From assembly GCF_002563795.1 (NCBI RefSeq), contig NZ_PDJL01000004.1, forward strand, positions 434,001-498,000: a DNA stretch of 64,000 nt, read 5' to 3'. Below the pieces are notes generated by a model, which was not told the origin of the DNA, did no database searches, and saw only the letters and a list, made by a program, of their open reading frames with translations. Source of the stretch: Vibrio sp. ES.051 (GTDB lineage Bacteria; Pseudomonadota; Gammaproteobacteria; Enterobacterales; Vibrionaceae). A program made the translations under genes and the position numbers. Shown here one piece after another: positions 56,261-64,000 of this stretch (its first letter is position 1; the number at the start of each line of letters is the position of its first letter).

Positions 56261-57481
56261 ATGAAAAGAGCATTTATTTTAGTACTAGACTCATTCGGTA
56301 TTGGTGCAAGCGCTGACGCTGATAAATTTGGTGATGTCGGTTCTGACACACTAGGTCACATCGCGGACCAGTGCGAAAAGGGCTTAGCCGACAACGAACA
56401 ACGTCAAGGTGCCCTTCGCCTTCCAAACCTATCTAAATTAGGTCTGGCGATGGCGCACAAAGAATCAACAGGACGCTTTGCACCTGGCCTAGACGCAGAC
56501 GCAGAAATCATCGGTGCTTATGGCCACGCGGCTGAGTTATCTTCTGGTAAAGACACGCCGTCGGGTCACTGGGAAATTGCAGGTGTACCGGTACTGTTTG
56601 AGTGGGGCTATTTTACAGACCAAGCAAACAGCTTCCCTAAAGAGTTAACCGACCGTATCTTAGCGCGCGCAGATCTAGATGGTTTCCTAGGTAACTGTCA
56701 CGCGTCTGGCACTCACGTTCTTGACGATCTTGGTGAGGAGCACATGAAGACTGGGCAGCCAATCTTCTACACCTCTGCGGACTCTGTATTCCAAATCGCC
56801 TGTCACGAAGAGACCTTCGGTCTAGATCGTCTACTAGAGCTTTGCCAAATTGCGCGTGAAGAACTAGAAGATTACAACATCGGTCGTGTAATCGCGCGCC
56901 CATTCATTGGCCCGGGTAAAGGTCAATTTGAGCGTACGGGTAACCGTCGCGATTTGTCTGTTGAACCACCATCAGCGACTATCTTACAAAAGCTGGTTGA
57001 TGAGAAGGGCGGTCAGGTTCATTCCATCGGTAAGATCTCAGATATTTATGCAGGTTGCGGGATCACTAAGAAAACCAAAGCAACAGGCATTCCAGCACTA
57101 TTTGAAGCAACGAAAGAAGCGATTAAAGAAGCGGGTGACAACACCATCGTATTCACTAACTTTGTCGACTTCGACTCAGCTTACGGCCACCGCCGCGATG
57201 TGGCAGGTTACGCAGCGGCGCTTGAGTACTTTGATGGTCGAATTAACGAAGTATTAGAGCTAATGGAGGAAGATGATGTGCTTATCCTAACGGCTGACCA
57301 CGGCTGTGACCCTACATGGCCAGGAACCGACCATACTCGTGAGCACATCCCAGTATTGGTTTACGGTCAAAAAGTGCCAGCAGGCTCGCTTGGCCGCCGC
57401 GAAACATTCGCAGATATCGGACAAACATTGGCGAGCTACTTCGGTACTTCTCCAATGGGTTACGGTAAGAACTTTCTATAA
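56261..57481 (+). CDS. deoB: Phosphopentomutase
   Basis: A 406-residue metalloenzyme of the alkaline-phosphatase superfamily that interconverts (deoxy)ribose-1-phosphate and -5-phosphate. Metal and phosphoryl sites are visible in [12 protein letters not shown] (residues 9-20), [10 protein letters not shown] (Thr about 97) and [20 protein letters not shown] (about 340). AAGGAACG precedes the ATG. It links DeoA/DeoD products to DeoC. Confidence 0.96.
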   Translation: MKRAFILVLDSFGIGASADADKFGDVGSDTLGHIADQCEKGLADNEQRQGALRLPNLSKLGLAMAHKESTGRFAPGLDADAEIIGAYGHAAELSSGKDTPSGHWEIAGVPVLFEWGYFTDQANSFPKELTDRILARADLDGFLGNCHASGTHVLDDLGEEHMKTGQPIFYTSADSVFQIACHEETFGLDRLLELCQIAREELEDYNIGRVIARPFIGPGKGQFERTGNRRDLSVEPPSATILQKLVDEKGGQVHSIGKISDIYAGCGITKKTKATGIPALFEATKEAIKEAGDNTIVFTNFVDFDSAYGHRRDVAGYAAALEYFDGRINEVLELMEEDDVLILTADHGCDPTWPGTDHTREHIPVLVYGQKVPAGSLGRRETFADIGQTLASYFGTSPMGYGKNFL

Positions 57482-57623
57482 TTCATAGGAAATTCAAAAA
57501 CTGGGAGCTGAATGCTCCTAGTTTTATGTTTGCAGTATGCAAGTACTGCTTGTCGGAAATGAGAATACTCTGGCTTACATCGCCTTAAGCGCGGAGCGCT
57601 AGAGAAAGGTTAAGGAAAAGAAA

Positions 57624-58343
57624 ATGGCAACTCCACATATCAATGCTGAAATGGGTGCATTCGCAGACGTAGTACTGATGCCAGGTGACCCACTACGTGC
57701 AAAATACATCGCAGAAACCTTCCTTGAAGACGTTGTTCAAGTGTGTGACGTGCGTAATATGTTCGGTTACACCGGTACGTACAAAGGACGAAAAATCTCT
57801 GTGATGGGGCACGGCATGGGTATCCCATCGTGCTCGATTTACGCGACGGAGCTAATTAAAGACTTCGGCGTGAAGAAAATCATCCGTGTAGGTAGTTGTG
57901 GCGCAGTAAACGAAGACATCAAAGTACGTGATGTTGTGATCGGCATGGGCGCGTGTACGGATTCTAAAGTTAACCGTATCCGTTTTAAAGGTCATGACTT
58001 TGCAGCTATCGCAGACTACAAAATGGTTCGCGCGGCAGAAGACGCAGCAAAAGCACGTGGCATTGATGTGAAAGTCGGTAACTTATTCTCAGCGGAGCTT
58101 TTCTACACGCCAGATCCAGAAATGTTCGACGTGATGGACAAGTACGGCATCGTTGGTGTTGAGATGGAAGCGGCGGGTATCTACGGCGTATGTGCAGAAT
58201 ATGGCGCAAAAGCACTGACGATCTGTACTGTATCAGACCACATTAAGACCGGTGAACAAACGACTTCGGATGAGCGTCAAACCACATTTAATGACATGAT
58301 GCTGATTGCGTTAGATTCGGTAATACTGGGTGACGAAGCATAA
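57624..58343 (+). CDS. deoD: Purine nucleoside phosphorylase, DeoD-type
   Basis: A 239-residue hexameric enzyme that phosphorolyses purine (deoxy)nucleosides. Family sequence [26 protein letters not shown] (quoted: [16 protein letters not shown]), catalytic RVGSCGAV region, [12 protein letters not shown] and the Asp of TVSDHI are all present. AAGGAAAAG precedes the ATG. Last gene of the nucleoside cluster, 142 nt after deoB. Confidence 0.97.
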   Translation: MATPHINAEMGAFADVVLMPGDPLRAKYIAETFLEDVVQVCDVRNMFGYTGTYKGRKISVMGHGMGIPSCSIYATELIKDFGVKKIIRVGSCGAVNEDIKVRDVVIGMGACTDSKVNRIRFKGHDFAAIADYKMVRAAEDAAKARGIDVKVGNLFSAELFYTPDPEMFDVMDKYGIVGVEMEAAGIYGVCAEYGAKALTICTVSDHIKTGEQTTSDERQTTFNDMMLIALDSVILGDEA

Positions 58344-58361
58344 TGGTTGGTTAACACACAT

Positions 58362-58394
58362 AAAAACAGCCCGCACCAGCGGGCTGTTTTTTTA
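58362..58394 (+). terminator. deoD terminator
   Basis: AAAAACAGCCCGC, 4-nt loop, GCGGGCTGTTTTTTT; also suited to end converging smp. Confidence 0.93.
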
Positions 58395-58415
58395 GGTATT
58401 CAGTTCGAGACCGAA

Positions 58416-59021
58416 TCATTTGGTAAGCAGTAGGTTTTCACCTTTCTTACGGCGAATAGGTTGTCGGTGTAAAATCATAATAAATAGCATGCCACACACA
58501 AAGCTTATTAGCACCATCATATACATGTAACGGTCACTCTTACGATAATGATGATCAGAAATCGCGGTAACACGCCCTGTCTCAAACGTGACACGTACGA
58601 AGCCAATAATGGCATCATCAGCAAACACAGGCTCAACCAATTGCTGGCGACCAATTGAAGCGGTAGCCAGTGGAGTGTCTAACCCCAAAACTTCCCGTAC
58701 TGATAATGCACCTTCACTGGACGCCAAACGCACACCTTGCGCATCATATATCGTTGCATCAAACACCAAGCGATCTTGAGCCAATTGATTGGTCAGTTTT
58801 AGCAATCGTTCTTGGTCTTTGGTCAGAATCATTTCACTGGCAGAAAGAGACGCCTGTGAAATCAGAACCTTGGTGAGTGTTTCAAGCTGTTGTGCTTGGA
58901 TTTTTTCGTTGCCCTTACTGATCACAACACTGTTTTTTATCGTGATAAACAACATCACACACAGTAGGATTAGTGCCAGAGTTCTTAGGGCATTCCTTAC
59001 TGAGAACAAAGATTCACTCAT
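58416..59021 (-). CDS. smp: Smp/YtjB family membrane protein
   Basis: A 201-residue inner-membrane protein with two spans (about residues 12-31 and 163-181) flanking a periplasmic domain, and a basic cytoplasmic tail (RRKKGENLL). It belongs to the YtjB/SMP family, always beside serB in gammaproteobacteria, as here (divergent). Its function is unclear. The layout recalls truncated sensor proteins but no signalling domain is present. Confidence 0.85.
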   Translation of the reverse strand: MSESLFSVRNALRTLALILLCVMLFITIKNSVVISKGNEKIQAQQLETLTKVLISQASLSASEMILTKDQERLLKLTNQLAQDRLVFDATIYDAQGVRLASSEGALSVREVLGLDTPLATASIGRQQLVEPVFADDAIIGFVRVTFETGRVTAISDHHYRKSDRYMYMMVLISFVCGMLFIMILHRQPIRRKKGENLLLTK

Positions 59022-59112
59022 GCTCTTTACTCATCCATTTAAAACAAAACAAAGACTTGCCTTTTTAGTTTGTTGAGGTAACGTTTTAGCAAAGTCATAA
59101 GGGATTATATAC

Positions 59113-60093
59113 ATGGACGCGTCAAAAAGCTTGCCTATCAGAAAACATACGACACTTTTAAAACGACTACCCGAGACTTTATTCGCCTCTCAGCTGGATA
59201 AAGCGAAAGCCAACTGGGTTGTTTTTGCTGAGTACCTTTCTCCACGTCACTTTGAAGACATCGATTTTTTCACTGGTTTTTATAACCCGATTTTAGAAAC
59301 ATGGAAAGTGGGTCAATACGAAGTGGCTTTAATGGCGGGAGACCTTACCCCTCAGCATGAAACCATTTTACAAAGCCTGAATTTGGATTATGCCTCCCTC
59401 AATGAAGTACCCGACTTATCAACCACTGGTTTGATTGTGTTTGATATGGACTCAACCGCGATTCAAATCGAATGCATTGATGAAATTGCAAAACTGGCTG
59501 GAGTAGGGCAAGAGGTGGCAGAAGTGACTGAGCGTGCGATGCTAGGGGAGTTAGATTTTGAGCAGAGCCTGCGCCAACGCGTTGGTAAATTGAAAGGTGC
59601 CGATGAAGCTATCCTTGAACAAGTGCGGTCCCGGTTATCATTTATGCCGGATTTTGAAGCATTAATCGCGACTCTTAAAGCGTTAGGTTGGAAAACAGCG
59701 ATCGCTTCTGGTGGGTTTACTTACTTCTCCGATCACATCAAAAACAAGGTCGATTTGGATTTTGCTCAATCAAACCAGTTAGAAGTTATCAATGGAAAAC
59801 TAACCGGAAAAGTGATCGGTGATGTTGTTACGGCTCAGATGAAGTCTGATATTCTGGTGGAATTAGCGGATGAATACGAAATCGAACAACATAACACGGT
59901 CTCGGTAGGTGATGGTGCAAACGACCTCCTGATGATGTCTGTCGCCGGATTGGGTATCGCTTACCATGCCAAACCGAAAGTCGAAGCACAAGCGCAAGCA
60001 GCCATTCGTTTTGCTGGCTTAGGGGGGGTGCTTTGTATTTTGTCTGGCGCACTAGTGAAACAACACAAAGTCAGTTGGAAGGCAAAACCATAA
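59113..60093 (+). CDS. serB: Phosphoserine phosphatase
   Basis: A 326-residue HAD-superfamily enzyme for the last step of serine synthesis. The nucleophile is in FDMDSTAIQIECIDEIA (Asp about 116). Motif II is AIASGGFTYF, motif III lies in a Lys-rich segment, and motif IV is VGDGANDLLM (about 265). The N-terminal third is the weakly conserved ACT-like region. It is divergent from smp, as in E. coli. Confidence 0.95.
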   Translation: MDASKSLPIRKHTTLLKRLPETLFASQLDKAKANWVVFAEYLSPRHFEDIDFFTGFYNPILETWKVGQYEVALMAGDLTPQHETILQSLNLDYASLNEVPDLSTTGLIVFDMDSTAIQIECIDEIAKLAGVGQEVAEVTERAMLGELDFEQSLRQRVGKLKGADEAILEQVRSRLSFMPDFEALIATLKALGWKTAIASGGFTYFSDHIKNKVDLDFAQSNQLEVINGKLTGKVIGDVVTAQMKSDILVELADEYEIEQHNTVSVGDGANDLLMMSVAGLGIAYHAKPKVEAQAQAAIRFAGLGGVLCILSGALVKQHKVSWKAKP

Positions 60094-60103
60094 TCTTTCA
60101 TCA

Positions 60104-60136
60104 TAAAAATACCGCCAAGATTGACGGTATTTTTTT
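60104..60136. terminator. Bidirectional terminator serB/plzC
   Basis: AAAAATACCG, inner CAAG/TTG pairing, CGGTATTTTTTT between converging genes. Confidence 0.88.
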
Positions 60137-60156
60137 AGGTTCAACTCTGGTTGAGA

Positions 60157-62505
60157 TTACTCTGTCAACTCTAGCCGAGTAACCACTTCGTCGGTAATGT
60201 CTTCAAACTCACTATAGCCAACTAATGCGGTCAGCTCTTTTTCTAGCTTGCTGGCTTGATGTACTCCAAATTTTGTTAAGTCACTTAAGTCTTGCTGTAA
60301 TAAGGATGTCATCGGGTCGAAAATTGGCGCGGTTGATAAGCGAATTACGTAGAACTCTCCCATCATGCGCGCTTTCTTTATAAATTGAATGCGCTCTGTT
60401 ACGTTATTGAACTCTTGATGTAGCTTGGACTCAATCGCTGTAATCTGGTTACCTACTTTGGGTGCGCTGATATAGAGATCTTGATGTCCCATTTGTGCCC
60501 CTTCAACACGCTTTATCGGCTCTGCTATTAATGTACTTGTCCGGCCTTTGAAAATCGGTTCAAGAGACAACAATTGGTCATGACCAAGGCGGGCAAACAA
60601 CTCAATGTGTTTCGGTAAAGGCACGTTAACACCAATAACGGGAGTTTTGATTGAAGAGGAAGCATTCTTGCTAATAAAAACAGGCGTGCTTACGGTTCTT
60701 GAAAGCAACATGCTGTGCAGTCTTTCAAGTAGAGCATTGCTAGGCAACCTTTCTTTTTGCGGGATGAGTTTGTTTTGGTTGTGTTCGATAATACTGTTGA
60801 AAAATGCAATCACTTTCATCGTTTGACTGTTCTCATCTATCATCAACTGAACACTATAACCGTCAGGGCTGACTCGAATTACTCGATACGGTACTGAAGT
60901 GAGAGGCAGGTTTTTATCGTAGAGTTGTAACTCACGAAAGTTGATCTGAACTTCTTGGCCTGAATGTAACCGTATTGGCTCATCAAGCCAGATCCCGAGT
61001 CCGCGTTTCGAAAGATCGACGGTACATCCGACCGTGTTGAATTGTCCTGTATGCAACTCTAATGGCGTTTTAAAACGATACCGTAGCTCTTTACGACGAG
61101 ATTTTGCATCAAAATAAATGCCTTTCGTGTGCCCTGTAATTTTTCTTGTGTGGCGGAATGAATTTAACGTATTTGAAGGTATGCGAGGTTTTTCCGTTAA
61201 GAGGTAGTCTTGAGCTGATTTCTCATCCGCGACTTCCTGCAAAAAACCAATATGAGTCAGTGACCGAGAGGTATCGGCCAATTCAGGAGAGAAAGTGGTT
61301 AGGTCTCTTTTTTCCTCTTCTGAGAGTTGAAATATAGAGATCCTAAAGACACGCCAGCTTTCTCGTTTAGCTCCTAGATGCCAAAACAGCTGGCGCTGCT
61401 CTCGACTCGCTTCCGGCCGGAGCATTGAATAAAAGTACGTTCGGTTTTCGTGCTCGTGGGTAAATGAATACAGAATATTCGTTGTTCCCTTTACACCGGG
61501 CTTGATGAGCGAGGTGACCCGTTGTTCATTAAATAAAGAGCCGAACACTTGTTGGTTTCTTTCATCGTGCCAATACTGCCATAGTTTTTGATTATTCGGG
61601 GTCAGCATGGCTAACTTAAGCTCGCGACCATCAAAGAACAAAGGCAAGCTGCTAGTGTGCTTTAAGGCGATGTGTTCATAACCACGAGTTCGAGCTCGAA
61701 TGATTTTATCTTGATTGTCGTGGCGCGTACGCTTGGCGGCGCTGTTAAGAGCTTCATCGATAACGTGGGTGATGACGTCGGTCTCGGTTAAGCGGATAGC
61801 CCTAAGGTATCGAATCGCGTCATTCTCGTAACAGTCATCGACGGCAAGTACACGGTAGCTTAGCGGCTTTTCGATTCCGGCGACTTGAGATTGATTAGCG
61901 AATTCTGTAAAGGTGACTTGGATGATTTCGCCAAGGTTGTACTTAAACGCACTCGGCACTTTGAATTTTGCCCCAGAGCAGGATAGGTCGATACTCAGTC
62001 CATGGAGGAGTTGACCTTTCGAACGGCATATTTTTACCTGAGATTGTACTTTTAGCCGTTTTTCTTGGCGCTTCAAGTCATTCCCTAGGTGAACAGGCTC
62101 TGCCAAAAAAGGGCTTTTGGGATCCGTTAACGATTGCGCTTTTTCTTGAGTGGGGCGTATATTCATTACTCGGAAATTGTTCCGTGTATTAACTAAGGCT
62201 TCCCACATGCCTTCGGTATAGCGACCAAACTTTTTGATGTTTTTGTGGTAAGCGTTGAAAGCTACATCGTCCAACCAGTGCGGAATACTATCCAAAATAT
62301 ACTCTCGGCATTCGCCTTGAACGCGGCCACGCAAGTCGATGCTTTTTTTGCACGGTGCCATTAAACGGTTTAGTTCCATTTTGACTAAGATTTTGGTCGA
62401 AGGCGGCTCTTCCTCGGTTAATTGACCAAGGACAAAATCAACGTCGTTCGATCCATAAACGGGAATGAGTCGTTCTGCGAGCGAGAGAATTTCAGATTGC
62501 TGCAT
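60157..62505 (-). CDS. plzC: PlzC-like protein with two PilZ domains
   Basis: A 782-residue protein without membrane spans. Two PilZ-type signatures are visible: RQEKR with DLSCSGAKF (about residues 146-180), and RRKELR with DLSKRGLGIW (about 468-500). Both keep the RxxxR and D/NxSxxG residues that bind c-di-GMP. The remaining regions are family-specific. The position between serB and radA fits, by memory, V. cholerae PlzC (VC2344), which affects motility and intestinal colonisation. This makes it a likely c-di-GMP receptor; output partners are unknown. Confidence 0.88.
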   Translation of the reverse strand: MQQSEILSLAERLIPVYGSNDVDFVLGQLTEEEPPSTKILVKMELNRLMAPCKKSIDLRGRVQGECREYILDSIPHWLDDVAFNAYHKNIKKFGRYTEGMWEALVNTRNNFRVMNIRPTQEKAQSLTDPKSPFLAEPVHLGNDLKRQEKRLKVQSQVKICRSKGQLLHGLSIDLSCSGAKFKVPSAFKYNLGEIIQVTFTEFANQSQVAGIEKPLSYRVLAVDDCYENDAIRYLRAIRLTETDVITHVIDEALNSAAKRTRHDNQDKIIRARTRGYEHIALKHTSSLPLFFDGRELKLAMLTPNNQKLWQYWHDERNQQVFGSLFNEQRVTSLIKPGVKGTTNILYSFTHEHENRTYFYSMLRPEASREQRQLFWHLGAKRESWRVFRISIFQLSEEEKRDLTTFSPELADTSRSLTHIGFLQEVADEKSAQDYLLTEKPRIPSNTLNSFRHTRKITGHTKGIYFDAKSRRKELRYRFKTPLELHTGQFNTVGCTVDLSKRGLGIWLDEPIRLHSGQEVQINFRELQLYDKNLPLTSVPYRVIRVSPDGYSVQLMIDENSQTMKVIAFFNSIIEHNQNKLIPQKERLPSNALLERLHSMLLSRTVSTPVFISKNASSSIKTPVIGVNVPLPKHIELFARLGHDQLLSLEPIFKGRTSTLIAEPIKRVEGAQMGHQDLYISAPKVGNQITAIESKLHQEFNNVTERIQFIKKARMMGEFYVIRLSTAPIFDPMTSLLQQDLSDLTKFGVHQASKLEKELTALVGYSEFEDITDEVVTRLELTE

Positions 62506-62641
62506 TATTTCTGTTAGAGTATGGCGTTATTTTAAATTATATCGACTAAGCGAAGTAAAACTTAAGTATATCAATAGTTCACTTCAGATTAAGTCTGACT
62601 TGACTGTGCTTAGTCACATTTGTTGAAAAAATCGAGGCATC

Positions 62642-64000
62642 ATGGCGAAAGCAAAACGAGCTTATGTTTGTAATGATTGCGGGGCAGACTTTCCACGTTG
62701 GCAAGGGCAATGTAATGCGTGTGGCGCGTGGAATACGATTACGGAAGTTCGTATCGCTGCATCGCCAACCGTTGCTCGCAACGAACGTTTGACAGGTTAT
62801 GCAGGCTCTGCAACCGAAGTGGCAGTGCAAACCCTATCAGAAATTGACTTGCAAGAAGTCCCGCGTTTCACCAGTGGCTATAAAGAGCTTGATCGTGTAT
62901 TAGGTGGTGGTGTAGTGCCTGGGGCGGCGATTTTGATTGGTGGCAGCCCGGGAGCTGGTAAGTCAACACTGCTTTTACAAACGATGTGCAGTTTGTCAGC
63001 GAAAATGCCAACGTTGTACGTTACAGGCGAGGAATCTTTACAGCAGGTAGCAATGCGTGCTTCTCGTTTGGGGTTGCCAAAAGAGCATTTGAAAATGCTG
63101 TCTGAAACTAATGTTGACAAGGTCTGTCAAGTTGCTGAAAAAGAGCAGCCTCGTATTATGGTGATTGACTCAATCCAGGTAATGCACGTCTCCGATGTTC
63201 AATCTTCACCTGGCAGTGTTGCACAGGTACGTGAATCGGCGACGGCGCTGACTCGTTACGCAAAACAGAATAATGTTGCGGTATTTATTGTTGGTCACGT
63301 AACAAAAGATGGTACTCTTGCGGGCCCCAAAGTGCTTGAACATATCATTGATTGTTCAGTACTGCTTGATGGTGGTACGGACAGTCGATTCCGCACTTTA
63401 CGCAGTCATAAAAACCGCTTTGGTGCGGTGAATGAACTTGGCGTATTTGCCATGACAGGGCAAGGGTTAAAAGAGGTCAGTAATCCATCCGCTATATTCC
63501 TTTCTCGTGGTGAAGAAGCAACATCGGGCTCTTCAGTAATGGTTGTTTGGGAAGGTACACGTCCTCTATTAGTAGAGATCCAAGCGCTGGTGGATTACTC
63601 GCAACTGGCTAATCCTCGCCGCGTAGCGGTAGGTTTGGAGCAGAACCGTCTTTCTTTACTACTTGCCGTGTTACACAAGCATGGTGGCCTACAAATGGCA
63701 GACCAAGATGTTTTTGTTAACGTTGTTGGTGGTGTTAAGGTAACGGAAACGAGCGCAGATCTTGCGCTCGTGATGGCACTATTATCGAGCTTTCGTGACC
63801 GCCCATTACCAAAAGATGTGGTCGTATTTGGGGAAGTGGGGCTTGCTGGTGAAATCCGTCCAGTGCCAAGTGGGCAAGAGCGTTTGAATGAAGCGTTTAA
63901 ACATGGCTTTAAGAAAGCTATTGTTCCTGCAGCGAATATGCCGAAAGGAGGTATTCCTGGAATGCAGATCCACGGTGTTAAGAAATTATCAGAAGCAATT
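62642..64000 (+). CDS. radA: DNA repair protein RadA (partial)
   Basis: A 453-codon N-terminal part of the usual roughly 459-residue RadA, an ATPase that promotes branch migration in recombination. The zinc finger is CNDCG...CNACG (about residues 11-31). Walker A is GGSPGAGKST (about 100-109). The RadA-specific KNRFG motif (about 258) is present. The Lon-like C-terminal domain runs to the window edge without a stop codon. GAGG precedes the ATG at 62642. Divergent from plzC. Confidence 0.94.
   Translation, partial: MAKAKRAYVCNDCGADFPRWQGQCNACGAWNTITEVRIAASPTVARNERLTGYAGSATEVAVQTLSEIDLQEVPRFTSGYKELDRVLGGGVVPGAAILIGGSPGAGKSTLLLQTMCSLSAKMPTLYVTGEESLQQVAMRASRLGLPKEHLKMLSETNVDKVCQVAEKEQPRIMVIDSIQVMHVSDVQSSPGSVAQVRESATALTRYAKQNNVAVFIVGHVTKDGTLAGPKVLEHIIDCSVLLDGGTDSRFRTLRSHKNRFGAVNELGVFAMTGQGLKEVSNPSAIFLSRGEEATSGSSVMVVWEGTRPLLVEIQALVDYSQLANPRRVAVGLEQNRLSLLLAVLHKHGGLQMADQDVFVNVVGGVKVTETSADLALVMALLSSFRDRPLPKDVVVFGEVGLAGEIRPVPSGQERLNEAFKHGFKKAIVPAANMPKGGIPGMQIHGVKKLSEAI

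Overview
The window is a stretch of the main chromosome of a marine Vibrio, most likely of the Harveyi/parahaemolyticus group. The evidence is the chitin regulator ChiS beside the chitin-oligosaccharide binding protein, an OmpU-type porin, a RocS-type GGDEF-EAL protein, a two-domain PilZ protein of the PlzC type, and gammaproteobacterial housekeeping blocks in their usual order. Nearly all of it is core genome. I see no CRISPR array, insertion sequence, prophage or integron cassette. Species and V. cholerae comparisons are from memory, not from a search.

Layout. 1-7232 (minus) is chitin uptake and sensing: chiS, then the solute-binding protein and two ABC permeases, the second cut by the window edge. 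7461-11293 (minus) holds rsmC, an AI-2E-family permease and hemL, with a 38-residue Cys-rich membrane ORF on the plus strand. 11540-16217 (plus) is erpA and an RND efflux pair. 16283-22746 has a ShyC-like M23 endopeptidase, tyrS, a broken mgtE-like gene behind an elaborate leader, dacB and ompU. 23284-40388 is the transcription/translation core: greA, yhbY, rlmE, ftsH, folP, glmM, secG, tRNA-Leu(GAG), initiator tRNA-fMet, rimP, nusA, infB, rbfA, truB, rpsO, pnp, nlpI. 40482-42390 is a MarR/MATE pair with palindromic operators. 42442-47906 carries ubiV, ubiU, ubiT (oxygen-independent ubiquinone synthesis) and yhbS, with rocS lying between ubiU and ubiT. 48237-51919 is holD, rimI, prfC, a small conserved ORF and yjjV. 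52127-58343 is nupC-deoC-deoA-deoB-deoD for nucleoside uptake and breakdown, headed by a consensus CRP site. 58416-64000 is smp, serB, plzC and radA (cut by the window edge).

How the parts work together. ChiS with the periplasmic binding protein couples chitin oligosaccharides to expression of the uptake operon. NupC and the Deo enzymes convert imported nucleosides to bases and sugar phosphates. The fMet-rimP-nusA-infB-rbfA-truB-rpsO-pnp block joins ribosome maturation, initiation and RNA decay. UbiU, UbiV and UbiT make ubiquinone without oxygen. RocS (c-di-GMP turnover) and PlzC (c-di-GMP binding) put two parts of the second-messenger system in the window.

The most interesting unexplained structure is the leader at 19029-19312. 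It has a 19-codon leader ORF, and one segment (19115-19124) that can pair either with the leader ORF's Shine-Dalgarno or with that of the downstream mgtE-like gene. That gene has a frameshift and a stop in this genome. Other items worth a look are a 15-nt motif shared by the chiS and chitin-operon upstream regions, a GC-rich block before the chitin operon that could be a small RNA, the inverted-repeat cluster before the RND operon, a GraL-like attenuator before greA, and an RND pump without the usual Asp-Asp/Lys relay.
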